DNA from: Orobanche coerulescens
Lineage: Eukaryota; Streptophyta; Magnoliopsida; Lamiales; Orobanchaceae
Assembly (NCBI GenBank): GCA_033398695.1
Contig: CM065814.1
Location: forward strand, 104,348,501-104,412,500
Direction of reading: 5' to 3'
DNA length: 64,000 nucleotides
The number at the start of each line of letters is the position of its first letter. The first letter of the stretch is position 1. The position numbers were made by a program, and so were the translations under genes. The notes beneath the pieces were generated by a model. It saw only the letters and a list, made by a program, of their open reading frames with translations, made no database searches and was not told the origin of the DNA. This document shows positions 12,350-24,565 of this stretch, one piece after another.

Positions 12350-12679
12350 GCGGACAGGCAGGTATCGGGTCGGCATGAAGATGGTGAACAAGTGTGATAC
12401 TGCGTCTTTCTTCCAGTTATGTTTTGAGTTTTACATTCAGTGTTGTCGTACTGGATTGGCTATTGAATACTCGAGTATTGTTTTCCATTTTCCTTGATGT
12501 TCCGGCCTGTGTTTGCCGAAGTGTTGATTGGTGTTGTGATGTCTGTGAATACATTGGTTGTGTTTTGAATACCTTTGTATTGTTTTCATTCCATTGTGTG
12601 TAGACCTTCTCGGTCAAAATTTATAGTTCCGCGTATGTTTAGCCTTGTAATATTCCCAGAATAACTTGGGGGTGTTACA
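12345..12679 (+). repeat. Truncated third LTR of element A
   Basis: It matches about the last 360 bp of the LTR (from 3434 in the first copy), lacking a short segment before the TGTAATATTCCC block. The junction with gag-pol shares the microhomology AGCGG. It ends in GGGGGTGTTACA at 12679, followed by AAACA, the right target duplication. Confidence 0.9.
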
Positions 12680-12684
12680 AAACA

Positions 12685-15598
12685 TACCCCTCGGGCGTAT
12701 GAACAACCAGTCGCAAACTGTCGAACATATCCAATCATACATGGACTATGAACGACCAAAACAATATGGCTCAAAGATGGACGTCACAGTGTGCCCGATC
12801 CGGAAATGTGTCCGTGCACAAGCCACCCCGTGTATCGATCAAATACACATGTGGTCTTGTACCTAATCAGTCCCACGAAGTAATCTTCTCGTGTGCACAG
12901 CCCAATGTGAGGACATGACCCCATCACACGTCTATATATGCCCACCCTGAAAATCCTACACATAACCGATCGGTACGCAGATATGACCCCAGATATGTCA
13001 CGATGCAGCATGACAACGAAACTCAAAGAATCACATATCCAATAAGGATCAAAAGACTCACCGAAGTGAACAATGAGACACGGATAATGAAAGATCGACA
13101 CGACCGACAAAATCCAGAACAACCATCCTGGAATCACAATCCCCGAATAATGATCAACACAACCCTTAATACAAAACAACAGTCCTGGGACCAACATCCC
13201 GCAACGAACAACCAATACAAATCTCATTAAACGAAACCTCAACTTACAACATATACAACAACTCAGCAGAAATAATTATCCCCATAACTGAACAATACTT
13301 ACATTACCTCAAAGCCGAAGACAATGTCCTTTCCACGAACAAACATCCCTGAACGAATGCAGAGTTATACGAATAATCTTAAATAAGGCACCGTCCATTT
13401 AATACCAATAAACCTTTATCCCGATACTCATGTCATCACGATAACTACCCTCGATATCTGACATTCCATATCATCGATCAAAGATATCTCACATATCTGT
13501 CTTCAATCAAACACAATTAAATCATATACATTATGATTTATCCCAAACCACAACACGATAAATAAATCATCATCCCGACAGTTTATATTTATAATATCAT
13601 TGCTATATGAATTATAAATGAAATGAAAATGAAAACATTCATCAAATATTATAACTGAACAAGTATAACTTGCCTCGATACCGATACCACGAAGCCGTTA
13701 CCAAAATCTATTGCCTTCGTCCACAAGCTCCTCAGCCCCGACCAAGAGCAATCTACGAACTCTTCAGCCTCAACTGCAACACAACAGTCATAAACCACGA
13801 TCAAACATATCAACCTATTGAAGTAATCAATCAACAACAATCCGATAACAATCAATAACCGACATACCCAACCAGCAAACTCAAAAGTGAATCGTAATCT
13901 TATCAAACCCGGAACCATATTCGTATTCCTATACGAATATTGTACCAAAACACATAACTTAGTTCTAGATATGAATATTCCATATTCATATCTAAAACAC
14001 CAACACCTCTTAAATATGTTCAACAATTCATATAATCCAAGAGTTCCTTAAGAACACAACTTATTCCGACATCACATTCAAAATCCTCAAACGACATAAT
14101 CCGATGTGTTTTAATATCTAAACAATCTTTATTCACAATTCAAGGTGTATATAATCATGTTCTTCAACATATACTTATCATAACATCATGAATCGCAACA
14201 AATCACCAAGAACATCGAGAATACTACGATTCCATAATTATAACAACATAATCAAGGCATTTGATCATCAATTCATTATCTTCCCTTAACAAAATTCCCG
14301 TAATTACCAAGAATCATCACAACAATATCAATTCAATCACCATTCATACGAAAACGTGTAGAATTTCCCAAGTTCTACTCATTGAGGCATTTTATCGAAC
14401 ACTTAAGGTGCATAGTCAAATTCAATCGTTTAATGAAGAAATACTCGAATTTATTCCACAAAACTTCAAGAGTATTGAATGATTTCGTGAATACAACAAA
14501 GTTCCATCAATAATCTGGATTAAAACGAATCAAATCGGCGAAAACACCAAGAAACTCCAAAAATTTCCAAAACCAAGAGTTTAGGTGTTCTTACCTTCGA
14601 TCCGGGCGGAAGAAGATGTTAAACACGAATCCAACCTCCAAAATATGTTGCTCTATGATGTTCCCACTCAAATACATCTATCTCAGATGAAGAATCGCGA
14701 AAAGAACGAAGAAAAAAGGTGAAAATGCCAAGTGACCCGGTCCAGGCCTTTAAATAGCCGGGACCTGTCGGTTCCTTACGGCCGTAACCGCCCTTGGCTT
14801 ACGGCCGTAACCGGCCATGGCTACCCTACTGCCAAGTTTGGCCGACACCCTTACGGCCGTTACCGGCACAGCCTTACGTACGTAATAAGCCCTTACGGCC
14901 GTACCCGGCCACACCCTTACGGCCGTTATCATCCAGTCCTTACGCCCAGCGAGTCACTACCGACTGTGATCGGCCATCCCTGTGAGTCACTGCCGATTGT
15001 GATCGTCCATCCAGCGAGTCCTCGGCCACGACTCGACCAGTTGCCTCCTAACATATGTAACACTTAATCAATTGCGTATGTAATACGTACGTTGACTTGC
15101 TACAGTAATATACTCGTATTACGTACGTAATACACCCTGTATAGCATACGTAAATCCATCCGTTGACTCACCTGTCCACATCCGCGCCGAAAGCTACCGA
15201 CCACAGGCCCACCTGTCCGATTCCTCTTGTTACGTACGTAATGCCTTATGCATAACATACGTAAAAAGAATTTAGCGTACGTAAGTCCTTAAGCTTAGTG
15301 TACGTAATGGCCTTTTGTACTTGGCCAAAATCCAACTGTTCCTGTCCGACGTCTCGACATACATAATACAAACATACGGCATACAGAATATATATACTGG
15401 ATCCGAAAATATTCTCAATATAACTGTCAATCAAAAACGTCATTTACACAAGTATAACTGTCCCGGTTCTCAATTTATTTTATCCATACTGTATAGACAC
15501 CAAGCTATACAATATACCTCAGATAAAATAACGTGAAAAATTTATACTGAAAATCCGGATATTACATACTAAAAATCGGGGTATCACACTCTACTCCC
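12685..15598 (-). repeat. Element B left LTR, second segment
   Basis: Continues the LTR of B after element A and matches 17137-20015. It holds a GC-donor-like site (TCGAG|GCAAGTTATAC on the minus strand, GC at 13672-13673), a GT-donor-like site (CGAAG|GTAAGAAC near 14597), a TATA-like CTATTTAAAGG on the minus strand (14749-14757) and the palindrome cluster 14770-15310. It ends GTATCACA where the other LTR has GTATTACA. No coding sequence. Confidence 0.88.
14770..15310. promoter_or_regulatory. Palindrome cluster TTACGGCCGTAA / TTACGTACGTAA in element B U3
   Basis: Many copies of two related 12-bp palindromes: GGCC-core forms lie nearest the TATA-like box and TACG-core forms further upstream in element orientation. 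The right LTR carries the same cluster at 19225-19740 with several core changes. Placement relative to the TATA box matches elements C, D, E and F. Confidence 0.7.
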
Positions 15599-15975
15599 CT
15601 TAAAATAAGTTTCGTCCTCGAAACTTGCAACCTGCCACACCCAACAGATCAATCAAAATTTCCAACTCATCACAAAAATAATCAATCGTCGCCACAAGCG
15701 AATAACCAAAATGACATACTTACAGGTGCGTGAAGCCGATGATCTCCCGTGATACTAGCACATGACTCCCATACGAATTCTCAACAAAATACCAACACAT
15801 ACCAATATCGCAAATAGCAGTTTGAAAAGATCTCAAAAATTTTGGAACCTCTAAAAATTGATTTGACTCAAAAGTCAGAAAAATTATTTTCAAAAGTCAC
15901 GCTACTACCGTACGGGTAGAGCCACATAACACACATGCCCGGGTTTTACAAAACCCAAGCTCCGATACCATCTTC
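15599..15975 (-). other. Internal region of element B (PBS, PPT, no coding sequence)
   Basis: 377 bp in all. On the minus strand the PBS TGGTATCGGAGC is at 15959-15970, 5 nt from the LTR; a donor-like ACCT|GTAAGTATG follows (GT at 15722-15723); the hairpin is at 15607-15626 and the polypurine tract at 15599-15606. No gag or pol remnant is recognisable. It keeps only the cis signals needed for reverse transcription, as expected for a passenger element. Confidence 0.85.
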
Positions 15976-18900
15976 TGTAACACCCCCAAAACCATCCGGG
16001 ATATTACAGCGTCGTGGGCCCCGCGCCGGACCCCACCAGGCTAAAATCCATTTTCAAAAATGTTCAAAAACGCCAAAAAGGGTCGGTGACGGTAATGTTT
16101 TCAAATACTCACAAAAGTCATTTATAAAGTATCAAATAACATCATGAAAATATCGTTAAAACATTCAAGGCCAAAATGCCAAAACTCAATTTAGGCAATT
16201 GGTTTTACGAAATAATCCAAGTTTACGAAGTACCCAGAAAGCTATTTTAAAATATACACACGATTTGGTAAAAATACCGGAAGACATTTTGAAATATACA
16301 CACGCAGCGGAAATAAAACAACCAGAAAAGAATACTCGATTCCCAAAATAATGCCACGGCCAGTATCACCCGGGAAGCTAATCTCTTCACGACCGCTACT
16401 AGATCGATCTCTGAGTACCTAAAAATAAAGCCCACGATAGGGTCAACCACAATACTCAATAATGATATCGATCACATCACATAAATAATTACATACCAAT
16501 GTAATAATACTGTAGAATACTACCAACGTAATCTTACCGTCATAACCTTACCAATCCAAAGCAATCCATGCCAATTCAATCCTTACCATAATCCACATTT
16601 CGCATTCTCAAACGACGAAATGAGCTCAACAACACACATCTGGACTGAACCAAAACAATACTCAAAATCTTCAAAACATCATCATAACTCATAAGCGGGA
16701 AAATAATCTATCTGTGCCAAATCCTGTCCGTCGGATCGCACAATCAAATACCAATCCTGATAAGAACCAAACATACACAATACATCTGTAGATCAACTAC
16801 CACAAAATAATGATAACAAATCCGAAACATCGATGCACAGCCCAAACACTCATATGATCAATAACCAGATCAATCAATACATCAACTGAGAATATCACCA
16901 ACATGATAAACTCCAAGAAAGACCAACAAAGAATCAACGGCGACCAAGAATCTCATCAACATGATCAGCTCCAACATGACCAACAAGGATCAACGATGAC
17001 CGAGAATACCATCAACATGGTAAACTCTGACACGACCAATAAAAGATCAACAACGACTGAGAATACCATCAACATGGTAAACTCCAACACGAACAAATAT
17101 AATGGATCTCAAAGAAATAACCTCGACTGTCGAACATACCCCTCGGGCGTATGAACAACCAGTCGCAAACTGTCGAACATATCCAATCATACATGGACTA
17201 TGAACGACCAAAACAATATGGCTCAAAGATGGACGTCACAGTGCACCCGATCCGGAAATGTGTCAGTGCACAAGCCACCCCGTGTATCGATCAAATACAT
17301 ATGTGGTCTTGTACCTAATCAGTCCCACGAAGTAATCTTCTCGTGTGCACAGCCCAATGTGAGGACATGACCCCATCACACGTCTATATGTGCCCGCCCT
17401 GAAAATCCTACACATAACCGATCGGTACGCAGATATGGCTCCAGATATGTCACGATGCAACATGACAACGAAACTCAAAGAATCACATATCCAATAAGGA
17501 TCAAAAGACTCACTGAAGTGAACAATGAGACACGGATAATGAAAGATCGACACGACCGACAATATCCAGAACAACCATCCTGGAATCACAATCCCCGAAT
17601 AATGATCAACACAACCCTTAATACCAAACAACAGTCCTGGGACCAGCATCCCGCAACGAACAACCAATACAAATCTCATTAAACGAAACCTCAACTTACA
17701 ACATATACAACAACTCAGCAGAAATAATTATCCCCATAACTGAACAATACTTACATTACCTCAAAGCCGAAGACAATGTCCTTTCCACGAACAAACATCC
17801 CTGAACGAATGCATAGTTATACGAATAATCTTAAATAAGGCACCGTCCATTTAATACCAATAAACCTTTATCCCGATACTCATGTCATCACGATAACTAC
17901 CCTCGATATCTGACATTCCATATCATATATCAAAGATATCTCACATATCTGTCTTCAATCAAACACAATTAAATCATATACATTATGATTTATCCCAAAC
18001 CACAGCAAGATAAACAAATCATCATCCCAATAGTTTATATTTATAATATCATTGCTATATGAATTATAAATGAAACGAAAACGAAACCATTCATCAAATA
18101 TTATAACTGAACAAGTATAACTTGCCTCGATACCGATACCACGAAGCCGTTACCAAAATCTGTTGCCTTCGTCCACGAGCTCCTCAGCCCCGACCAAGAG
18201 CAATCTACGAACTCTTCAGCCTCAACCGCAACACAACAGTCATAAACCACGATCAAACATATCAACCTATTGAAGTAATCAATCAACAACAATCCGTTAA
18301 CAATCAATAACCGACATACCCAACCAGCAAACTCAAAAGTGAATCGTAATCTTATCAAACCCAGAACCATATTCGTATTCCTATACGAATATTGTACCAA
18401 AACACATAACTTAGTTCTAGATATGAATATTCCATATTCATATCTAAAACACCAACACCTCTTAAATATGTTCAACAATTCATATAATCCAAGAGTTCCT
18501 TAAGAACACAACTTATTCCGACATCACATTCAAAATCCTCAAACGACATAATCCGATGTGTTTTAACATCTAAACAATCCTTATTCACAATTCAAGGTGT
18601 ATATAATCATGTTCTTCAATATATACTTATCATAACATCATGAATCGCAACAAATCACCAAGAACATCGAGAATACTACGATTCCATAATCATAACAAAA
18701 TAATCAAGGCATTTGATCATCAATTCATTATCTTCCCTTAACAAAATTCCCGTAATTACCAAGAATCATCACAACAATATCAATTCAATCACCATTCATA
18801 CGAAAACGTGTAGAATTTCCCAAGTTCTACTCATTGAGGCATTTTATCGAATACTTAAGGTGCATAGTCCAATTCAATCGTTTAACGAAGAAATACTCGA

Positions 18901-20015
18901 ATTTATTCCACAAAACATCAAGATAATGAATGATTCCGCGAATACAACAAAGTTCCATCAATAATCTGGATTAAAACGAATCAAATCGGCCAAAACACCA
19001 AGAAACTCCAAAAATTTCCAAAACCAAGAGTTTAGGTGTTCTTACCTTCAATCTGGGTGGAAGAAGATGTTAAACACGAATCCAACCTCCAAAATATGTT
19101 GCTCTATGATGTTCCCACTCAAATCCATCGATCTCAGATGAAGAATCGCGAAAAGAATGAAGAAAAAAGGTGAAAATGCCAAGTAACCCGGTCCAGGCCT
19201 TTAAAAAGCCGGGACCTGTCGGTTCCTTACGGTCGTAACCTGCCATGGCTACCCTACTGCCTAGTTTGGCCGACACCCTTATGGCCGTTACCGGCACAGC
19301 CTTACGTACGTAATAAGCCCTTACGTCCGTACCCGACCACACCCTTACGACCGTCATCGTCCAGTCCTTACGCCCAGCGAGTCACTGCCGACCGTGATCG
19401 GCCATCCCTGCGAGTCACTGCCGACTGTGATCGGCCATCCAGCGAGTCCTCGGCCACGACTCGGCCAGTTGCCTCCTAACATACGTAACACTTAATCGAT
19501 TGCGTACGTAATACGTACGTTGACTTGCTACAGTAATATACTCGTATTACGTACGTAATACACTCTGTATAGCGTACGTAAATCCATCCGTTGACTCACC
19601 TGTCCACATCCACGCCGAAAGCTACCGACCACGGGCCCACCTGTCCGATTCCTCTTGTTAGTACGTAATACCTTATGCATAACGTACATAAAAAGAATTT
19701 AGCGTACGTAAATCCTTAAGCTTAGCGTACGTAATGGCCTTCTGTACTTGGCCAAAATCCAACTGTTCCTGTCCGACGTCTCGACATACATAATACAAAC
19801 ATACAGCATACAGAGTATATATACTGGATCCGAAAATATTCTCAATATAACTGTCAATCAAATATGTCAATTACACAAGTATAACTGTCCCGGTTCTCAA
19901 TTTATTTTATCCATACTGTATAGACACCAAGCTATACAATATACCTCAGATAAAATAACGCGAAAAATTTATACTGAAAATCCGGATATTACATACTAAA
20001 AATCGGGGTATTACA
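15976..20015 (-). repeat. Element B right LTR (4040 bp, uninterrupted)
   Basis: Starts TGTAACACCCCC and ends GTATTACA. It carries the empty site for element A at 17132-17136, tandem hairpin repeats with TACCATcaacATGGTA (16890-17120), a GC-donor-like site (18124-18125), an acceptor-like site (16419-16420), a GT-donor-like site (19044-19045), a TATA-like region near 19198 and the palindrome cluster 19225-19740. Small open frames in it differ between the two LTRs and are not conserved as proteins. Confidence 0.9.
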
Positions 20016-20083
20016 GTAAGGTTGTTGACGGTCATAAGCTTGTCGAAAAGTAAGATGACGGGTGGTGTAGGTGTAACAGTCAT
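20016..20083 (-). pseudogene. Ty1/copia gag, N-terminal end (other side of element B)
   Basis: Starts at ATG 20081-20083 on the minus strand (MTVTPTPPVILLFDKLMTVN) and reads without a break into the TSD. Its continuation is the gag at 652 and below, in the same frame once element B and one GTAAG copy are discounted. This shows B interrupted a formerly continuous reading frame. Confidence 0.85.
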
Positions 20084-20455
20084 GATGATGGATTAGGGTT
20101 CGGTAAACAGGATTAGGGTTAGGGCTCGGATTTGGTGATAGAAAACAGTGAACGTTTTAGGTTTAGGGTATATGTGCGTGTACTGTAGGCGTCGGATTGG
20201 AACACAAGTAATAACAAAAGATGTAAATCACAACTACTGGAAGAAATCAAATACCAGCAAAAACAAACACAAACACGTCGACTCGTAATCACTAAATACC
20301 AACGATCGAATCAAAATTCAATACTGGTGACGACTGGTAACAAAGACTACCAACGATCGTCACAAAGATGAAGAGAAAAAAAAAGAGAACCATGAGGGTG
20401 TAGGAACGATAGAAATTTTTTAGGGTATTAGGGTTTATGGATCGGTATTTTCTCC
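20084..20455 (-). other. Leader of the outer Ty1/copia element
   Basis: 372 bp between the gag start and solo LTR C; no coding sequence. On the minus strand it contains a telo-box (AAACCCTA, 20429-20436) and other CCCTAA runs (near 20113-20124). The PBS of this element lies on the other side of solo LTR C at 31419-31429. Confidence 0.6.
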
Positions 20456-21245
20456 TGTAACACCCCCAATCCGCTCAGGGATATTACACGCCGTAGAACC
20501 TTTCCTCAAGAATCTACCAGGCTGGTAACAACATCGAGCATCTCAATAATGCCTTTAAGGCTAAAATGACTCAGTAGACCGATTTGGTCTTTCATAAATA
20601 CATACAACTCAATCTTAATACATACCCACGCAGGGGTCAAAATACAACACACTCCCGTACCGGGGGAAATACTGCAGCGGAATAAAATACAACCCGAACC
20701 AATACAACAACGTACGGGTCCTCTTGTGATTAGTATCGATAATCTTTCATCATCCTTCATGCCGACCCTGTGTTATGCTCCCAAAACATGAATGCAAATA
20801 CAGACATCCACCCCCCGATTACTCCGGGGTTAGCAAAATTCCACTATTTTGCTAGTGCAAGTACAAAGTGCAAAATACGAGTCATACAATTCAAGTTCCA
20901 AGAATAACAATAATCATGAATCCTCAAAGATTCAAACACAGCGAAAAAAATACTTCCCGAAGCAAGAGTTTAGGTAAAACATCCCAAAACCGAAAGTTCA
21001 CAATTCAAGAGAAACAAGTTACAAAATGGTTTAATACGTCATCGGGAGTTTTAATAGAAAACAATTTAGGATTATCGAATCCTTCTCTTTTCAAAATCAA
21101 CAGGGGTCACAACCCAAAGGTTTTTGTTTTCACAAATAAAACCAACAACAATTCACGGTTTTAAAACCCACATCACGTGTCCTCGACGAACATAAAATCA
21201 ACACAACATAATCACCCAAGATACGCAAATCTTGTTCACACAAAT

Positions 21246-21690
21246 ACAACACCAACTCGTGAATCCAGGGCTATACCATTGGATTCCCTCGAGGCCTCTC
21301 AGAACCCTCCCGAAGTGAGCAAAATACATTCACAAATCATATATATACACACCAACTCGTGAATCCAGGGATATACCATTGGATTCCCTCGAGGCCTCGC
21401 AGGACCCTCCCGAGGTGAGAAATACATTCACAATCATACACATAACACCGTGAACACATGCCACATCATCTCACGGTTGGATTAATCACTTGTTATCTCC
21501 TGACCATATGATCGCATGCCATATGTCACCGCAGGTCTTATTATCTCACGGTTGGATCAATCACTTGTTGCATCCTGACCACATAATCACAAGCCATGTG
21601 TCACCGTATATTGTCTTAGGCTCTCACGGTTGGATCAATCACTTGTTGCTTCCCGACCACATGATCACATGCCATGTGTCACCGTAGACC
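21246..21690 (-). repeat. Two tandem repeat arrays in solo LTR C
   Basis: 21246-21440 holds two ~115-bp units with GAATCCA...TGGATTC able to pair. 21465-21690 holds three ~75-bp units with TCTCACGGTTGGAT...CATGTGTCACCG. They sit in the same relative place as the hairpin arrays of the other families. Confidence 0.8.
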
Positions 21691-22432
21691 TTCGACCATA
21701 TCCACACATTCACAAAAATAATATATCACACCAAGGATATTCAAACAATTAACCTAAAGGCAACAAACATAAAGCAAGACATCATTGTCAAATCACAATG
21801 TACCAAAATGAGATAATATATGCATATATATAATCAAAGCACAACAACAACACCAAGCATATTCATATGGTTCACTTAACCAATAACGAGACGCAACATT
21901 CACAAAACACACGCGTTTTGAAAGTGAGCCTTTAACGAGGCTAAACCAAATCTTTTGAAAGTTCATCTCAGACAATCAAACAAACATACCAAGAAAATCA
22001 CCGATCATCATATCCACAAAACGAGAAATGTATGGACAAGGTAGTTGCCTCGAATAATCATACACGCGGAGAATCGACCGAAAGTAGGTTGGCACGAACC
22101 GACTACAAACCCTCCGACTCCACCAAACGCTAACCCGTGATAATAAACTACGAACAACAATAACAATAATGAAAATGAATTCCATAGCACGACCTAAAGT
22201 CGCTGAATTCAAAGAACAAACGACGAAAGTTTAATGGTTTCCCCAAAACGACCAAGAACACGAATCGACCCGTCAAAATATGAAAACAGAATTCCAAACC
22301 GAAGTATAGATATAAAATCCATAGGATATGTTTAACAACATAATTAAACAACAATCGGTTTATCAAAATCGGATGGAAAACGAAATCAAGAACAAAACTC
22401 CCAAAAAGTCAACTCTAGGGATTCAAGAAAAA

Positions 22433-24528
22433 TGTAACACCCTCAAGATATTCGAGGTATATTACAGCGCCGTGAATCCCTATATAGGACCCACCAGGCT
22501 GAACAGCATCATACTCATCGACTCACATAAACGACAAACCAACACCATGTCATAAAGACGCAAAACAGAATAAACCACCCGGTTCAACCGGTCAAACATA
22601 ACATCATCAATCAACACGAACATAAAGGCAACAATACAATCCGGACGAACAAGAACTCTTAAGTACTCGAGTACAACTATTAGTTCAAAAGCCACAAAAG
22701 ATGAAAAGACAAAAAGACATTAAGACGTCACTTATGCACAATCATCACGCATGGCCATCATCCGTGTCTTGGTCCAATACCGCTCGTCTCGATGAGCGAC
22801 TGAAATTCATAAAACGAATTTCCCCAAAACGGGTCCCCAGAGGGGTTAGCATTTACGCTAGTACAAGTAACCAGATGAACAACTTACATCTTACACATAT
22901 AGTAAATGCATGCAATTAAGAAAACCGTTCGAAAGCACTCATTTCCGGAAATGCCAATATCAAAACACATTTGTAAGATTTCACCACAATTAACCGTCGA
23001 TCCACGTCTCTGTGGACCCCTACCGACACCCCGTCGGATCTAACCCATAGTGGTTAAAAGCAAGCTCGTCGATCCACGTCTCTTGTGGACCCCTACCGAG
23101 ACCCCGTCGGATCTAACCCGTAGTGAGCATACACACACACACCATTTCTCATACAATACTACTATGTCAAGATTGTAAGTTCATAAGGATACTTGCCTCG
23201 ATTAAATAGACGATGACACGAACGGAACGGAAGAGTTAAACACGACCGCAAGGAACCGGCGGAAATGAACCTAACGATTCGAATAACACAATCACAACCA
23301 ACTCTAGACGATTACGGAAATGGAATACACCCGGAAACCCGCCTACGATTCATGTATATTCGTATATAAACAACAACGAGGGCGGACCACAACCAAACCC
23401 TCTCGATTCCGTAAAAATCACGAAATATACCATGAATCCGTAGGGAAACTAAGAATACCAACAAGATTAATAATATTCATCATGAATCCATCAACGAAAC
23501 GGAACGGATCGGAAGAAAATCCCAAAACCCCCAAATTATCCAAAAGTAGGGTTCTAAGAGATTACCTTGGATTTAGGATGAGAAACACAAGTGGATGATG
23601 TTAGTCTTACACCAAGAACTCAAGCACAAGGATCTCAAGTGATTGGAAGAAGAAAATCGCCTCAAATCGTCTGGAGTCGCTCGGCCGCGGAAAGAGGAAG
23701 AAATGAGATTTTGTGATTATCTCGGTCAACTCCCTGGTTTATATAGCCAGGGAGTGTTAGCGCACGCTAAGACCTCAAGGTTAGCGTGCGCTAACGGGAT
23801 AGGGTTACAAACCCTCCTGTTAGCGTCCCAGTCCAGAAACCAGGTTTTTGGAAGTTAGCGTGCGCTACCATACATGCGTAGCGTGCGCTAATAACCTCTC
23901 GGTAGCGCGCGCTATCGGCCAATAGCGTGCGCTACCTGAACATCAGCCGAGTCCAGTAGCCAACTGCCCAAACCTCACCTGACCCGTTAGCGTGCGCTAC
24001 CATACCAGCGTAGCGTGCGCTAACTAGCATCTGATTGAGTTCAGTAGTAAACTGCCCAGTACTGGACAGTCACACTAGCGCGCGCTACTGAACAATTTAA
24101 CGTGCGCTAGTCTCCCAACATTAGCGTGCGCTAGACAAGATAGCGTGCGCTAATCCGACAGCCTGCAGGGCGGGAGCTGAATTGCCACTCCCGTGGCTAA
24201 ATCGTTAGCGTGCGCTACGAATTAAACGTAGCGTGCGCTACTAATGGATTTCTAGCGTGCGCTATACAGAAATTTAGCGTCGCTAGATACGTAATATAAA
24301 CGACCCAAAATACCGGATTATGAACGAAACGTCAAACGGAACACCTCAAAACGCATCATAGCATACAATGAATCCACGGCAACCCCGAAACGGCGGTTCC
24401 GCACAACAATTACGAGAATCAGATTAAAAGATAACGGAAAAGTTACACTGAAGGATACACGAGGGTCACTAAAATCGAGAATTACACCTAAATACAATTA
24501 CAAGGGAAAGAAAAATGCGGATATTACA
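22433..24528 (-). repeat. Element D 3' LTR (left)
   Basis: In element orientation: palindromes with TAGCGTGCGCTA (23753-24290), TATA box (23737-23746), GT donor-like CCAAG|GTAATC (23574-23575), acceptor-like CGTTAG (23271-23272), GC donor-like CGAG|GCAAGTAT (23195-23196), two 66-bp repeats with TCCACGTCTCTGTGGA hairpins (22993-23125), a GGGGTTAGC block and an acceptor-like TTTCAG (22800-22801). Open frames at 23320-23598 and 23643-23858 are in this non-coding LTR. Confidence 0.9.
23737..24290 (-). promoter_or_regulatory. TATA box and TAGCGTGCGCTA palindrome cluster, element D
   Basis: On the minus strand CTATATAAACC (23737-23746) is preceded by roughly sixteen copies of TAGCGTGCGCTA or one-base variants over about 540 bp. 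The copies are semi-palindromes: TAGCG and CGCTA arms with a 2-bp core. The duplicate is at 29578-30125 in the other LTR. This is the densest and clearest cluster in the window. Confidence 0.78.
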
Positions 24529-24565
24529 TTCTACCCCTCTAAAAATAAGTTTCGTCCCGAAACTT
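24529..24565 (-). promoter_or_regulatory. Polypurine tract and pol-stop hairpin, element D
   Basis: On the minus strand AAGTTTCGGGACGAAACTT (24547-24565) overlaps the pol stop TAA, then ATTTTTAGAGGGGTAGAA abuts the LTR. Same arrangement as in elements A, E and F. Confidence 0.85.

Larger units (their letters stand above)
1818..12679 (+). mobile_element. Element A: Tekay-like Ty3/gypsy chromovirus, tandem LTR array
   Basis: Plus-strand element inserted in the left LTR of element B. The order is LTR (1818-3793), PBS, gag-pol with chromodomain, PPT, LTR (8731-10701), a second PBS and gag, then a truncated LTR (12345-12679). Target duplication is GAACA (1813-1817) against AAACA (12680-12684). 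The right LTR of B has the uninterrupted site at 17132-17136. The array looks like the product of unequal LTR-LTR exchange followed by a deletion. Copies are nearly identical, so insertion is young relative to B. Chromodomain elements of this clade usually target heterochromatin. Confidence 0.93.
657..20015 (-). mobile_element. Element B: LTR retroelement with ~4-kb LTRs and a 377-bp non-coding interior
   Basis: The outer ends are TGTAACACCCC (657) and ATTACA (20015), flanked by the perfect 5-bp duplication GTAAG (652-656, 20016-20020). The left LTR is 657-15598, interrupted by element A at 1818-12679 (about 4.07 kb net). The right LTR is 15976-20015 (4040 bp). Between them are only 377 bp with a PBS and polypurine tract but no coding sequence. 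Orientation follows the PBS on the minus strand. The LTR ends, 5-nt PBS spacing and pre-PPT hairpin match the Tekay-like gypsy elements here, so B is probably a non-autonomous (LARD-like) relative mobilised by them, or a deletion derivative. Confidence 0.92.

Noticed and set aside
20095..20180. Telomere-like TTAGGGTTAGGG
   Set aside because: Only one or two units mixed with unrelated DNA; better read as telo-box-type motifs in a copia leader.
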